DNA of 52,928 nucleotides. It comes from an uncultured Saprospiraceae bacterium. Lineage in GTDB: Bacteria; Bacteroidota; Bacteroidia; Chitinophagales; Saprospiraceae. Each line of letters starts with the position of its first letter. Position 1 is the stretch's first letter. The translations under genes and the position numbers were made by a program. The DNA lies in the NCBI GenBank assembly GCA_937928405.1, contig CALFWZ010000091.1:1-52928 (forward strand), written 5' to 3'. Below, one piece after another: positions 43,411 through 52,928 of the stretch. The notes beneath the pieces were generated by a model. That model saw only the letters and a list, made by a program, of their open reading frames with translations, was not told the origin of the DNA and made no database searches.

Positions 43411-45273
43411 TTATCCTTCTTTTTCTAATCCTCGAATACTTTGGTGTCGCCCAATATTGCTTACTGCTTCGTGTAGCCAAGGAGCTTCTTCTATTTCTAA
43501 TAAACAGAAATAAAGTAAACTAAAGCAGAAAAAATATAACGAAAGCACCAAGCAAAGAATAAAGATCGCAATATATATCAAGGATCCATAAACGAGTTGA
43601 TCCATGGTGGATTGTTCCACTGAAAAATTCCATCCAATAAACTCCAGATAAAACCAAAGAATGGATGTATCCATAATTGAAAATAAAAGTATTCCTAGAA
43701 CCGTAGCTAATAATAACAAACTGATGACTCGCCCTGTATTTTTTTTCATTAATTTGAAACTACGGCCTACAGCCAAAAAGAAATGAATGTTTTCTTTTTG
43801 CGCAATAAAAAGCGTCATTAGTAAAAAAGGAATTAAAAGAAAAAATAATAAACCTTTAATCGGAAGGTCAATAGCCAAAACCAAACATCCAATCGATACG
43901 ACCACCAACACGTTTAGGAAGTTGATGAGCTGTTGTCTAGTATCTTTTTTGATTGGAGTGTTATCGCTAAAGTCTTGTAATAAAATCTGCATTAGCAAAA
44001 AGAAAAAAGTCGAGTACAAAAAAGTATTAAGGACAGGGAGCAACAAAATAGACTCGTTATTAAAGTACTGTCCTAAATGGCTAAAAGCACCGAAGAATTC
44101 GGTTGGAAAACTAAACGCTTCATTCAGCGGAAGTTTGCTAATGATAGAAACAACAAAAACATAAAATGAAGCAAGGCCCGCACTATATTTTAAAATGACA
44201 CTCAAGTTTTTTCGAATAAGACTAAATGCATCGGTTAGAATTTCACCAGAAGATTTAATTCTATGATAACTGATGGCAAGGTTTTGAGTAGGTGGAATCC
44301 GGGTGTCCTGCAAGTTAGTTTTAAATCCTTCTCTCGCTTTTTTTATAGGATAAAAAACAAAGTATCCCAAAATAAAGAATAGACAAATCAAAATAAACAA
44401 GAGCCTTACCACATCCGGTGTCTCTGTATATCTAGTCAAATATCCTTCGATAAAACCTGCAGCAATAAAAATTGGGACTAGTCCAACCATTATTTTTAAT
44501 CCTCTTCTCGCTGAAACTTGAAAAGCCTGTAACCGAGAAAGCGTCCCTGGAAAAACCAATCCTTGTCCCATCGTGATACCGGCTGCTCCGGCAATAATAA
44601 TAGCTGAAATTTCTAGCGTACCATGTGTCCAAATGGTTAAAAACGATTCTTGGAAAACACCTTTATCATAGAAAAAATGCTGAAAACTACCTACCATTAT
44701 TCCATTGTTAATCAAAATTCCAATAGCACCTACACAAAAGAAAGCACCTAATAAAAAAGTCAAAAAAGCAACAAATAGATTATTGGCGGTGATTCCTAGT
44801 GCCATTCCAAATCTGCTACGGTCTTTATAAACTGCCATAGGATCACCCGTTTCAATATTTTGAATCGTCATATCCACATAGCCATCTCCTAAGATGACCC
44901 TCGGAAATTCGGGGTCCATTTCAGCCGAAAAAGCGCCAATTAGCATGGAAAGCATAAAGACGATAAAAGCTATCCGAAAAGCCGATCTGGATTCGTAAAC
45001 CAGTCGTGGAAGTTCATCAGTCCAAAAAGAAGCGAAACGTCCCAATGGACTTTTCTTATTCTTATAAATATTGTAAAAAATCTGTTGGGCGAGATTGTTT
45101 AGATAGACTCTTACCGAGCGATTGGGATAAAAAGTGCGAGAATAGGATAAATCATCCGTTATTTGTACAAATAAACGATTGAGTCGGTCAGGGTCGGTGG
45201 CCTTGCGATCGAGCATCTCCTCGTATTCTTTCCATTTTTCTTTATTCTGATTAATAAAGTTAGTCTCGCGCAT
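43411..45273 (-). CDS. SpoIIM-like membrane protein fused to a second membrane domain
   Basis: A 620-residue polytopic membrane protein. The first half is a stage II sporulation protein M-like domain. Features are YFNIYKNKKSPL-like conserved sequence near residue 70-77 (IFYNIYKNKKSPLGR), FLLGAFFCVGAIGILINNGI, WTHGTLEISAIIIAGAAGI and GLVPIFIAAGFIEG. The second half, from about residue 350, adds about seven hydrophobic segments of a separate membrane family (DAFSLIRKNLSVILKYSAGL). In many relatives these two parts are separate genes, so this looks like a fusion. It heads the minus-strand operon and is divergent from the RDD gene. Confidence 0.82.
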   Translation of the reverse strand: MRETNFINQNKEKWKEYEEMLDRKATDPDRLNRLFVQITDDLSYSRTFYPNRSVRVYLNNLAQQIFYNIYKNKKSPLGRFASFWTDELPRLVYESRSAFRIAFIVFMLSMLIGAFSAEMDPEFPRVILGDGYVDMTIQNIETGDPMAVYKDRSRFGMALGITANNLFVAFLTFLLGAFFCVGAIGILINNGIMVGSFQHFFYDKGVFQESFLTIWTHGTLEISAIIIAGAAGITMGQGLVFPGTLSRLQAFQVSARRGLKIMVGLVPIFIAAGFIEGYLTRYTETPDVVRLLFILICLFFILGYFVFYPIKKAREGFKTNLQDTRIPPTQNLAISYHRIKSSGEILTDAFSLIRKNLSVILKYSAGLASFYVFVVSIISKLPLNEAFSFPTEFFGAFSHLGQYFNNESILLLPVLNTFLYSTFFFLLMQILLQDFSDNTPIKKDTRQQLINFLNVLVVVSIGCLVLAIDLPIKGLLFFLLIPFLLMTLFIAQKENIHFFLAVGRSFKLMKKNTGRVISLLLLATVLGILLFSIMDTSILWFYLEFIGWNFSVEQSTMDQLVYGSLIYIAIFILCLVLSLYFFCFSLLYFCLLEIEEAPWLHEAVSNIGRHQSIRGLEKEG

Positions 45274-45417
45274 GAATTACGGTAAATCGGATGAATTATA
45301 AATAATATTAAAAATACATATTATTTTGGATTATTAGACAACTTCACAAATTGCTGTGCTATTAAAATAAATCTGATGCGGCTAATTTAGTATCTTGCAC
45401 CTGATAATTTTATTGCT

Positions 45418-46161
45418 ATGCCAACGATTGACATTACCACGACTCAGAACGTAACAATTGAGTATGAATTGGCTGGTCCTCAGGACCGGTTCTTGGCGTT
45501 TTTTATAGATGCGATTATCGTGGGGGCGCTTTTTATTCTAATTTTTCTAATTCTGTTAAAAGCTTGGATTAGCGAATTAGAAGGTAGCGGTATGCTTGGA
45601 CGTTTTTTTAGCCTTTTACCCATCACACTCTTTGTGATTTACCATTTATTATCAGAGATCATTGCTAATGGGCAGTCCTGGGGAAAAAAGGCAGCGGGTA
45701 TTAAAGTAGTACGGCTAGACGGCGAAGAAGCGGGATGGAGTGATTATTTGTTGCGGGCTGTTTTTCACGTCGTGGATACTTTTTTATCCTTTGGCACCCT
45801 AGCGGGATTATTAATCAATTCGTCAGCAAAAAAACAGCGATTAGGGGATATGACGGCGAATACGGTGGTGATAAAAATAAAATTCAATAAACGGTTTCAG
45901 TTATTGGATATTCTAAAAATAAATTCGCTTGAAGAATACGAACCAACTTATCTGGAAGTTCGGAAATTGCGGGAAAAAGATTTATTATTAATAAAATCTG
46001 CTATACATCGCTACCACACCCATAAGAACGAAACGCACCAGGAAGTGATTAATAAATTAGTTGACCATCTAGTAAAAGAGTTGGACTTAGACGAACGTCC
46101 AACAAAAAAAATAGAATTTTTACAAACATTAATTCGAGATTATATTGTACTAACGAGATAA
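45418..46161 (+). CDS. RDD-family membrane protein
   Basis: A 247-residue protein. The RDD domain occupies residues about 15-150 with three membrane segments; the defining Arg/Asp residues are in GPQDRFLAFFIDAIIVGALF. The soluble C-terminal part (about 165-247) is helical and charged. It is divergent from the SpoIIM-fusion gene, the usual place for an RDD gene in this locus. It is followed at once by rlmD. Confidence 0.88.
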   Translation: MPTIDITTTQNVTIEYELAGPQDRFLAFFIDAIIVGALFILIFLILLKAWISELEGSGMLGRFFSLLPITLFVIYHLLSEIIANGQSWGKKAAGIKVVRLDGEEAGWSDYLLRAVFHVVDTFLSFGTLAGLLINSSAKKQRLGDMTANTVVIKIKFNKRFQLLDILKINSLEEYEPTYLEVRKLREKDLLLIKSAIHRYHTHKNETHQEVINKLVDHLVKELDLDERPTKKIEFLQTLIRDYIVLTR

Positions 46162-46162
46162 C

Positions 46163-47578
46163 ATGGGAAGAAGAAAAAAAAATCGAGTAGTTCTCCTTGA
46201 GGATGTTACCATTTCTGGATTTGCTAACAAAGGACGTTGTGCTGGACGAACTCCGGAAGGAATGGTCGTATTCGTAGAAAGAACGGTGCCGGGTGACGTG
46301 GTGGATGTACGGGTAACCAAAAAGAAAAATGGTTTTTTTGAAGGCTATCCGCTAACATTTAAAACGCTCTCTAGCGAGCGAACCGAACCATTTTGTGCCC
46401 ATTTTGGCGTTTGTGGCGGATGTAAATACCAAAATCTTCCTTATGAAGTACAGCTAAAATACAAGCAGGAAGTCGTAGAACAGGCCATTCGTCGAATTGG
46501 TAAATTATCAGACGTACCGATTTTACCGATCATGGGTTCAGCTAAAACGAGATTTTACCGCAATAAACTAGATTTTAGTTTTTCGAATCGGCGGTGGATT
46601 ACAGAAGAAGAAAAAGAAGCGGGGGTAAGCATGGAAGATGATGTACTTGGCTTTCACCGACCCCGAGCCTGGGATAAAATTGTCGACATAGAAAAATGTT
46701 GGTTAGAGGAAGAACCCTCCAACGAGATCAGAAATTACTTGCGAGCCTTAGGGCGCGAAATGGGGCTTAGCTTTTATGACGCACGAGCGCAAACAGGTTG
46801 TCTACGAAATGTTATCGTTAGAGTAACGACCCTTGGACAGGTAATGGTTATTGTGGTTTTTGGACAAAGCACAGAAGAGGAACGAACAAAATATCTGGAT
46901 GCGCTAGCAGAAAAATTTCCAGAAATTACAGCGCTTTTCGTTTGTGTGAATACCAAGCTAAATGATTTTATTTTAGATCTGGATATCGATCTTTATAAGG
47001 GAGCGCCCTTTATTGAAGAAGCATTGGGTGCGGTCACTTATCGAATTGGTCCCAAGTCTTTTTTCCAAACCAATACTACACAGGCTATTCAACTTTTTGA
47101 TGTGGTGGTTGATTTTGCAGGGCTAACGGGCGCCGAAAACGTTTATGATTTGTATTGTGGTATTGGCAGCATCGCTTTATATGTGGCGGACAAAAGTAGA
47201 CAGGTCGTAGGAATAGAAGAAGTGGCGGCTGCTATTGATGATGCTCGGATCAATCAGGAAGTTAATAATATTGAGAACGCTGTTTTTTATGCCGGTGATG
47301 TTAAAAATATTTTAAGTGCCGAATTTGCGGAAACCCATGGCAAGCCCGATTTAGTAATCACGGACCCGCCTCGTGCTGGAATGCATCCGAAGGTTGTTGA
47401 TATGTTACTCAGCCTAGCTGCTCCCAAAATAGTCTATGTAAGCTGTAATCCTGCTACACAGGCCCGGGATTTACAATTGCTTCAGGAGAAATACGAGGTC
47501 GTCAAAATTCAGCCGGTGGATATGTTTCCACATACACAACATATCGAGAGTGTGGCATTATTGGTATTAAAAAGTTAA
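46163..47578 (+). CDS. rlmD: 23S rRNA (uracil-C5)-methyltransferase, RlmD/RumA family
   Basis: A 471-residue SAM-dependent m5U methyltransferase. A TRAM domain (residues about 8-65) precedes the Fe-S cysteines CAHFGVCGGCKYQ. The Rossmann core has VYDLYCGIGSIALYVA and DPPRAGMHPKV; the catalytic Cys lies in VSCNPATQARDL. TrmA-type proteins lack the TRAM domain, so RlmD or a related Bacteroidota enzyme is favoured. The exact uridine target is not shown. It starts 1 bp after the RDD gene. Confidence 0.9.
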   Translation: MGRRKKNRVVLLEDVTISGFANKGRCAGRTPEGMVVFVERTVPGDVVDVRVTKKKNGFFEGYPLTFKTLSSERTEPFCAHFGVCGGCKYQNLPYEVQLKYKQEVVEQAIRRIGKLSDVPILPIMGSAKTRFYRNKLDFSFSNRRWITEEEKEAGVSMEDDVLGFHRPRAWDKIVDIEKCWLEEEPSNEIRNYLRALGREMGLSFYDARAQTGCLRNVIVRVTTLGQVMVIVVFGQSTEEERTKYLDALAEKFPEITALFVCVNTKLNDFILDLDIDLYKGAPFIEEALGAVTYRIGPKSFFQTNTTQAIQLFDVVVDFAGLTGAENVYDLYCGIGSIALYVADKSRQVVGIEEVAAAIDDARINQEVNNIENAVFYAGDVKNILSAEFAETHGKPDLVITDPPRAGMHPKVVDMLLSLAAPKIVYVSCNPATQARDLQLLQEKYEVVKIQPVDMFPHTQHIESVALLVLKS

Positions 47579-47584
47579 ACAAAC

Positions 47585-47935
47585 ATGAACCCGGAAGAAA
47601 AAAAATTAAAAAATTTAGAGCTAATAATTCGTCCACACCAACAGTTATTAGGGCAAGCCAGTGATAGTGTTCTCCATCAAGAGATATCAAAATATCCCAT
47701 TTTTGTAGCCAGTAAAAAAGGGGTTCAGATTGGAATTCCACTCCTTAATCCAGCCGCATTGGACGGAGAATGGTTTATGTATGTTTCTACTTTAGAAGAG
47801 TTTGCGACTAAAAATTTGATCAGTAATGACCGTATTGATAATTTCCGTTCTATTTATAAATCACCCGCAGATTTCTTCTGTATTTTTTTAATTGAAGATA
47901 TTGGCGCAACTTTTGTTTTTTTACCTCGTGTTTAG
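47585..47935 (+). CDS. small protein of unknown function
   Basis: A 116-residue soluble protein that I do not recognise, starting 6 bp after rlmD and surely cotranscribed. It is mixed alpha/beta in appearance (FVASKKGVQIGIPLLNP, FCIFLIEDIGATFVFLPR). No signal peptide, membrane segment or metal motif is visible. Confidence 0.7.
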   Translation: MNPEEKKLKNLELIIRPHQQLLGQASDSVLHQEISKYPIFVASKKGVQIGIPLLNPAALDGEWFMYVSTLEEFATKNLISNDRIDNFRSIYKSPADFFCIFLIEDIGATFVFLPRV

Positions 47936-48150
47936 AGCCTTTTCCCCTCTAATGCTGCTGAACAAGCTTCCCGGTTTCCAATATAGAATTTATACCCCTG
48001 AAGTTATCATGAAGGTATCAAAAACTTGTTTTCGATTCATTCGGGAAGACTTATTTCGTAATTTCAACTAAATGTGATATTTTGAAGGAAAATCTAACAC
48101 GAGAAGGAAGTAATTTAACGGGTACTTCCAATAAAGATCAGGATGTAGCC

Positions 48151-50463
48151 ATGTTTCAGGAAATTTCAGATTACGAAGCTCAAAACAAGATATTGCTCAT
48201 TGAGGATAACCCCGGTGATGCGAGACTAGTAGAGGTTTTGCTATCTGAGTCAGATTTATTGGATTGTAAAATCACCAACAAAACGAGTCTGACTGACGGT
48301 ATGGAGGCCATGGAACAGGAAGATTATGCAGTCATTCTATTGGATTTGACGTTGCCGGATAGTCGTGGTTTTCCAACTTTGGAAAAATTATTAGAAAAAT
48401 TTCCAGATGCTAACGTTATCGTACTGACGGGTTTATCTGATAAAAGTATGGGGGTGAATGCCGTAAAGGTAGGGGCGCAAGATTTTTTGGTAAAAGGAGA
48501 TTTTGATTCTGATCTGCTCGCAAAATCACTTCGTTATTCTATTGAAAGAAGTGGTGTTTTGAAAAGGTTGGAACTTACCCAGCGTATCGCTCATATCGGC
48601 AACTGGGAATTTAATCCTGCGACTCAATTATTGAAAGCTTCCGACGAAATATTTCGGTTGCTAGGTATTCCTGTAAAAAACACCTTGACCGGAACTGATC
48701 TGGAAGATCCTGCTAGCCCACTGCACGTGTTTCAATCCATTCATCAGGAAACGCTACTCCGAAAGAGTATCAAAAAAGATATTATCATTAAGCAACCAGA
48801 AGGAGAACGGCGTTATGCTTTTGTTCATTGTAGCGTTAATACCAATGCGGAAGGTAATCTTGTACTGATGGGAATCATGCAAGATATGACAGAGCGTAAG
48901 AAAGCGGAAATGGAAATGATTCGCAGTCAAGAACGTTATCAAGAAATCTTTTCTCGTTCGAATGACGCCATTTATATTGCCAACCTGATGGGTAGCTTTG
49001 TAGATTATAATAATGCTACGCTCGAATTAATCGGTTATACTCGAGAAGAAGTAAAGATGTTGGATTTTCATTCCTGCTTCTTTCCACTGGACCGTCGAAT
49101 GCATTTTATGAAAGCGTTACAGCAAAAGGAAGATATTAATGATTTTGAAGTAGAAATAGAACGCAAAGATGGAACACGGCGCTACTGTGTGATCACCGCA
49201 ACGCCTACTTCAAACGCGGGACTATTGGGTTATAATGGAATCATCCGAGATATCACCGAACGTAAACAGGCAGAGGAGATGCGTAAATCGCGCGATATTG
49301 CACAGCAGTCCGCTCAAATGAAAGAGCAGTTTATAGCGAGTGTAAGTCACGAAATGCGGACACCGATGAACGCTATCTTAGGAATGAGTAACTTAGTTTC
49401 TCAAACAAATCTGAACGAAGAACAGACCGGTTTGGTCAGTTCTATCAAACAGTCTTCTGAGATTTTATTGGGGGTAATTAATGATATTTTAGAAATATCA
49501 ACCCTACAAAACGGTAAAATTCAATTTGAATATAAAAACTTTGACCTACATAAGTTGTTATCAAACTTGGTCAACATGATGAAGTACAAAGCGCAAGAAA
49601 AAGATCTTGTTTTTGAATTACATGTAGATGACAGTGTGCCGAAAATTATTCATGGAGATAAGCTAAGACTCAATCAAATATTAAATAATTTGGTTGGTAA
49701 CGCCGTTAAGTTTACAGATAGTGGCGCGGTCAGAATTTATATCAAAAATGTAATTGAAAATGATCAGGCAGTAAATCTTCATTTCGCAGTAGAAGATACC
49801 GGAGTAGGTATTCCAGCAGATAAATTGGATGCGATCTTTGAAACGTTCACCAGAATCAGAAATAAAGACCGACTCTATGAAGGGACGGGACTTGGATTGT
49901 CCATCGCAAAAAACTTGGTGGAACAACAAGGAGGAAAAATTGGCGTTAAGAGTGTCTTTGGGGAAGGATCAACTTTCTTTTTTGATCTAGCTTTTGAAAA
50001 AGGCGATACACTAGAAGTCATTGAGGTCATTGAAAAAGAAGAAAACCTTGAATTGAAAGATGATGGAGCTATTCGCCTTCTACTGGTAGAAGATCATAAA
50101 ATGAATCAACTGGTAGCCAAGAAGACGCTTACCAAAAAATGGGCGAAAATTAATATTACCATCGCTAATAACGGTCAAGAAGCAGTAGAACTTTTAGAAA
50201 AAAATATAGCCACTCCATTTGATATAATTTTGATGGATATTCAAATGCCAATCATGGATGGGTACGAAGCGACAAATCACATTCGTACTAAAATGACCCC
50301 TGAGCTAGCAGCCATGCCAATTTTGGCGATGACAGCACATGCCCATATTTCTAAAGATGAAAAATTTAAAGAATATGGGATGGACGATTTTGTCCTCAAA
50401 CCTTTTGAACCTAATCAATTATTTCACAAAATAGCAAAATATGCAAACCGGAATAACAAGTAA
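48151..50463 (+). CDS. hybrid sensor histidine kinase (REC-PAS-PAS-HisKA-HATPase-REC)
   Basis: A soluble 770-residue kinase. An N-terminal receiver (KILLIEDNPGDARL; phospho-Asp in AVILLDLTLPDS) is followed by two PAS domains, HisKA (FIASVSHEMRTPMNAILGMS), HATPase (LNQILNNLVGNAVKFTDSG, EDTGVGIP, GTGLGLSIAKNL), and a C-terminal receiver (LLLVEDHKMNQL; ILMDIQMPIMDGYEA). No membrane segment is present, so it senses a cytosolic signal. The ATG at 48151 is preferred over an in-frame TTG at 48082. The Hpt gene starts 4 bp after the stop, giving a complete phosphorelay. Confidence 0.93.
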   Translation: MFQEISDYEAQNKILLIEDNPGDARLVEVLLSESDLLDCKITNKTSLTDGMEAMEQEDYAVILLDLTLPDSRGFPTLEKLLEKFPDANVIVLTGLSDKSMGVNAVKVGAQDFLVKGDFDSDLLAKSLRYSIERSGVLKRLELTQRIAHIGNWEFNPATQLLKASDEIFRLLGIPVKNTLTGTDLEDPASPLHVFQSIHQETLLRKSIKKDIIIKQPEGERRYAFVHCSVNTNAEGNLVLMGIMQDMTERKKAEMEMIRSQERYQEIFSRSNDAIYIANLMGSFVDYNNATLELIGYTREEVKMLDFHSCFFPLDRRMHFMKALQQKEDINDFEVEIERKDGTRRYCVITATPTSNAGLLGYNGIIRDITERKQAEEMRKSRDIAQQSAQMKEQFIASVSHEMRTPMNAILGMSNLVSQTNLNEEQTGLVSSIKQSSEILLGVINDILEISTLQNGKIQFEYKNFDLHKLLSNLVNMMKYKAQEKDLVFELHVDDSVPKIIHGDKLRLNQILNNLVGNAVKFTDSGAVRIYIKNVIENDQAVNLHFAVEDTGVGIPADKLDAIFETFTRIRNKDRLYEGTGLGLSIAKNLVEQQGGKIGVKSVFGEGSTFFFDLAFEKGDTLEVIEVIEKEENLELKDDGAIRLLLVEDHKMNQLVAKKTLTKKWAKINITIANNGQEAVELLEKNIATPFDIILMDIQMPIMDGYEATNHIRTKMTPELAAMPILAMTAHAHISKDEKFKEYGMDDFVLKPFEPNQLFHKIAKYANRNNK

Positions 50464-50467
50464 TAAA

Positions 50468-50830
50468 ATGAATAATAAGACCTACGAGTTTATTAACTTA
50501 GAATATCTGGAACTAATGGCCGATGGCGATCCGGAAATGAAAGTAGTCATGCTGGATATGCTGTTAACAGAATTACCAGAAGAACTCGCTAAAATGAGGA
50601 AAGAATTTGATGAGCAGGCCTGGGAGATTTTAGGTTCTACTAGTCATAAAATGAAGTCTACGCTTTCTTTTGTAGGAAATCCCAAAATGACAGAGGCCAA
50701 TAAGGATATTGAATCCATCTGTAAAGAAGGGGAGAATTTGACACAAATCGGAGATATGATTAATGCCATGGAAGCGTTAGTACCTAGTATCCTCTTGGAA
50801 ATTAAGCAAGAGGTGACTAATATTGCCTAA
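50468..50830 (+). CDS. Hpt-domain histidine phosphotransfer protein
   Basis: A 120-residue stand-alone Hpt protein. The phosphorylatable His is H60 in GSTSHKMKSTLSFVGNPKM, matching the HxxKxxxxxxG pattern. The ATG at 50468 is chosen because the upstream ATG (50441) lies inside the kinase gene. It probably carries phosphate from the hybrid kinase to the receiver encoded next. Confidence 0.88.
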   Translation: MNNKTYEFINLEYLELMADGDPEMKVVMLDMLLTELPEELAKMRKEFDEQAWEILGSTSHKMKSTLSFVGNPKMTEANKDIESICKEGENLTQIGDMINAMEALVPSILLEIKQEVTNIA

Positions 50831-50937
50831 GAGGATAGGAATAAATCAGTAAATGATAACAAACCCTGATCTTTACCGTATTTTAGTTATAACAATAGAC
50901 CCCTAACACGACTAAGTTCCAAAAACATAGATTTACT

Positions 50938-51308
50938 ATGACGATTTTGATATGTGAAGATGAAGAGATAATGTTGACTGCGCTAGCCTTTAGAATGAGG
51001 CGCCACGGTTTCGAGGTAATTACCGCGGAAGATGGTAAAGAAGCAGTACAACGCATTGAAGAACATCAGCCAGACATTATTGTGAGCGATATCATGATGC
51101 CGCATCTTAGTGGGTTGCAATTATTAGAAATGGTGCGTGAAGAAATGAAATCAGCAGTACCCGTGATTATTATTTCTGCTCTGGAAAGAGAAGAGACCAT
51201 ATTGGAAGCCTTTCGCAAAGGTGCCAACGATTTTATCGCAAAGCCTTTTAAACCAAACGAACTAATTTTAAGGATTAAAAGAATTATTCAAGAGAAAAAT
51301 TTATCATA

Positions 51309-51309
<1 letters not shown>
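50938..51309 (+). CDS. single-domain response regulator (receiver only)
   Basis: A 123-residue CheY-like receiver. The acidic pocket is E7/D8, the phospho-Asp is D51 ([13 protein letters not shown]) and the conserved Lys is K102 ([11 protein letters not shown]). No output domain. Its stop overlaps the rfbA start (TAATG). With the preceding kinase and Hpt genes it forms a likely phosphorelay whose output is not encoded here. Confidence 0.92.
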
Positions 51310-52178
<869 letters not shown>

Positions 52179-52207
52179 AAAAATAATAGTTGATATAGAA
52201 TCAATTT

Positions 52208-52251
52208 AAAGAGGCGATGCTGATTTTTCAGTATCGCCTCTTTGGTTTTTT
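52208..52251 (+). terminator. rho-independent terminator after rfbA
   Basis: AAAGAGGCGAT/ATCGCCTCTTT (52208-52218, 52233-52243), an 11-bp perfect stem with a 14-nt loop, followed by GG and T6. Confidence 0.88.
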
Positions 52252-52417
52252 AAGAAGAAAAGCTGGAAGGGTCAACATCAAGATGATGATCCAATAAAGA
52301 GATAATTGATTTTAGATCTTCTTTAACTTCAGAAAGCTGCCGATAGATCTCTTCCGGTGTATAATGAGAAATATGCGGTTGTCGATGGATGACTTTTAGT
52401 TTAGGTTCATTCTTCAT
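52250..52417 (-). CDS. small ORF, 55 residues, coupled to the LuxR-type regulator
   Basis: Found by translating the minus strand. The product begins MKNEPKLKVIHRQPHISHYT and ends DHHLDVDPSSFSS; the middle (EEIYRQLSEVKEDLKSIISL) is an amphipathic helix. Its ATG is 2 nt after the stop of the response regulator (TAATTATG), strong support for translational coupling. I know no family. The stop lies beside the rfbA terminator, which may serve both strands. Confidence 0.6.
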   Translation of the reverse strand: MKNEPKLKVIHRQPHISHYTPEEIYRQLSEVKEDLKSIISLLDHHLDVDPSSFSS

Positions 52418-52419
52418 AA

Positions 52420-52928
52420 TTATATTTTTTTAAGAGCGATTGCTAGTAACTCTTGTTTACTATTTACTTGGCATTTTGCATAAATATTTTTTAAATGAAA
52501 TTTGACAGTATTCACCGAAATATTAATAAGCTCAGATATTTTTTTATTTGAATATCCACTTAAAACAAATTCTAGAATTTTGATCTCTTGTCCGGTCAAA
52601 GATGGAAAGGCCGAGGCAATCGATTCTTTTTTGGGTTTGTTTTGCGCGTTTCGAATCGCTACTGCAATGGTGGTCAATAACCCACGATCATTAAATGGTT
52701 TTACCAAATAACCCGAAGGTCCCAACGCACTAGCCGCAGTCAAGGTATGCTCATCCGAAAAAGCCGTTAAGAAAACGAAAGGCAGCTCGTATTTTTTATT
52801 AATTATTTCGGCAATATCGATACCAGATGGCCCCGTACCCAAGTTGATATCCAATAACACTAGATCCACAATCCGGTTTGCCAAAATATCCAACGCACTG
52901 GTGGCATCGTGCGCCACACCACTGACTA
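52420..52928 (-). CDS. LuxR-type response regulator, 5' end outside the window
   Basis: The frame is open to the window edge, so the N-terminus is missing. What remains is most of a receiver domain (phospho-Asp in LVLLDINLGTGPSG; Lys in GYLVKPFN) and a C-terminal LuxR/NarL-type helix-turn-helix (LTGQEIKILEFVLSGYSNKK, ISVNTVKFHLKNIYAKCQV). The DNA target and cognate kinase are unknown. A 55-codon ORF starts 2 nt after its stop. Confidence 0.92.
   Translation of the reverse strand, partial: VSGVAHDATSALDILANRIVDLVLLDINLGTGPSGIDIAEIINKKYELPFVFLTAFSDEHTLTAASALGPSGYLVKPFNDRGLLTTIAVAIRNAQNKPKKESIASAFPSLTGQEIKILEFVLSGYSNKKISELINISVNTVKFHLKNIYAKCQVNSKQELLAIALKKI

Overview
The window is a chromosomal segment of a member of the Bacteroidota, most likely a free-living Saprospiria/Cytophagia-like lineage (inference). 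Supporting signs are the TonB-dependent receptor with an N-terminal carboxypeptidase-like domain, PD40/OmpA envelope proteins, the RDD/SpoIIM/DUF4129/DUF4350/MoxR/DUF58 locus, a mevalonate pathway with a GYDIA-type GHMP kinase and type 2 IPP isomerase, weak Shine-Dalgarno sequences, and several promoters of the Bacteroidetes type (TTG, about 20 bp, TAnnTTTG). The DNA is moderately AT-rich with housekeeping genes throughout. I see no rRNA, tRNA, CRISPR array, transposase, integrase or phage gene.

Layout. 1-5 kb: rnpA and rpmH (minus), a PfkB-family kinase, a DUF234-type AAA ATPase/nuclease-fold gene bracketed by related palindromes, an 8-bp tandem repeat, and rlmN. 5-17 kb: envelope genes: a histidine kinase followed by a TonB-dependent receptor, a PD40/OmpA-like protein, a small acidic protein, a metallo-beta-lactamase-fold hydrolase, and a 1144-residue PD40/beta-barrel protein. 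16.8-19.2 kb: an AT-rich accessory patch with a PadR regulator plus a membrane protein, then an HTH/PIN toxin-antitoxin pair. A diverged second copy of the 3' end of prfA lies at the far side of the TA pair from intact prfA. The toxin reading frame is broken at a run of ten A.

19.2-28.4 kb: prfA, an ECF sigma factor with a small anti-sigma-like protein, an HD-domain protein, HtrA protease, ComF, and the translation cluster rplM-rpsI-rpsB-tsf followed by pyrH. A roughly 170-bp imperfect palindrome separates tsf and pyrH. 28.4-34.7 kb: a hairpin-rich repeat, a Cys-motif protein, the isoprenoid operon (fni, HMG-CoA reductase, GHMP kinase) overlapping a flavodoxin/ferredoxin reductase-type gene, and a NifU-like Fe-S protein. 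34.7-38.7 kb: a long leader, a TPR protein and an OmpA/PD40/TPR outer-membrane protein.

38.8-47.9 kb: the minus-strand SpoIIM-fusion/DUF4129/DUF4350/MoxR/DUF58 operon divergent from RDD, rlmD and a small unknown gene. 48-52.9 kb: a hybrid histidine kinase, Hpt protein and receiver protein that could form one phosphorelay, then rfbA (the receiver and rfbA genes overlap), a small unreported ORF, and a LuxR-type response regulator cut by the window edge.

The strongest candidates for something undescribed are the palindrome-bracketed ATPase gene, the prfA-end duplication flanking the TA module, and the large palindrome in front of pyrH. All assignments are from reading motifs by eye; no database search was run.
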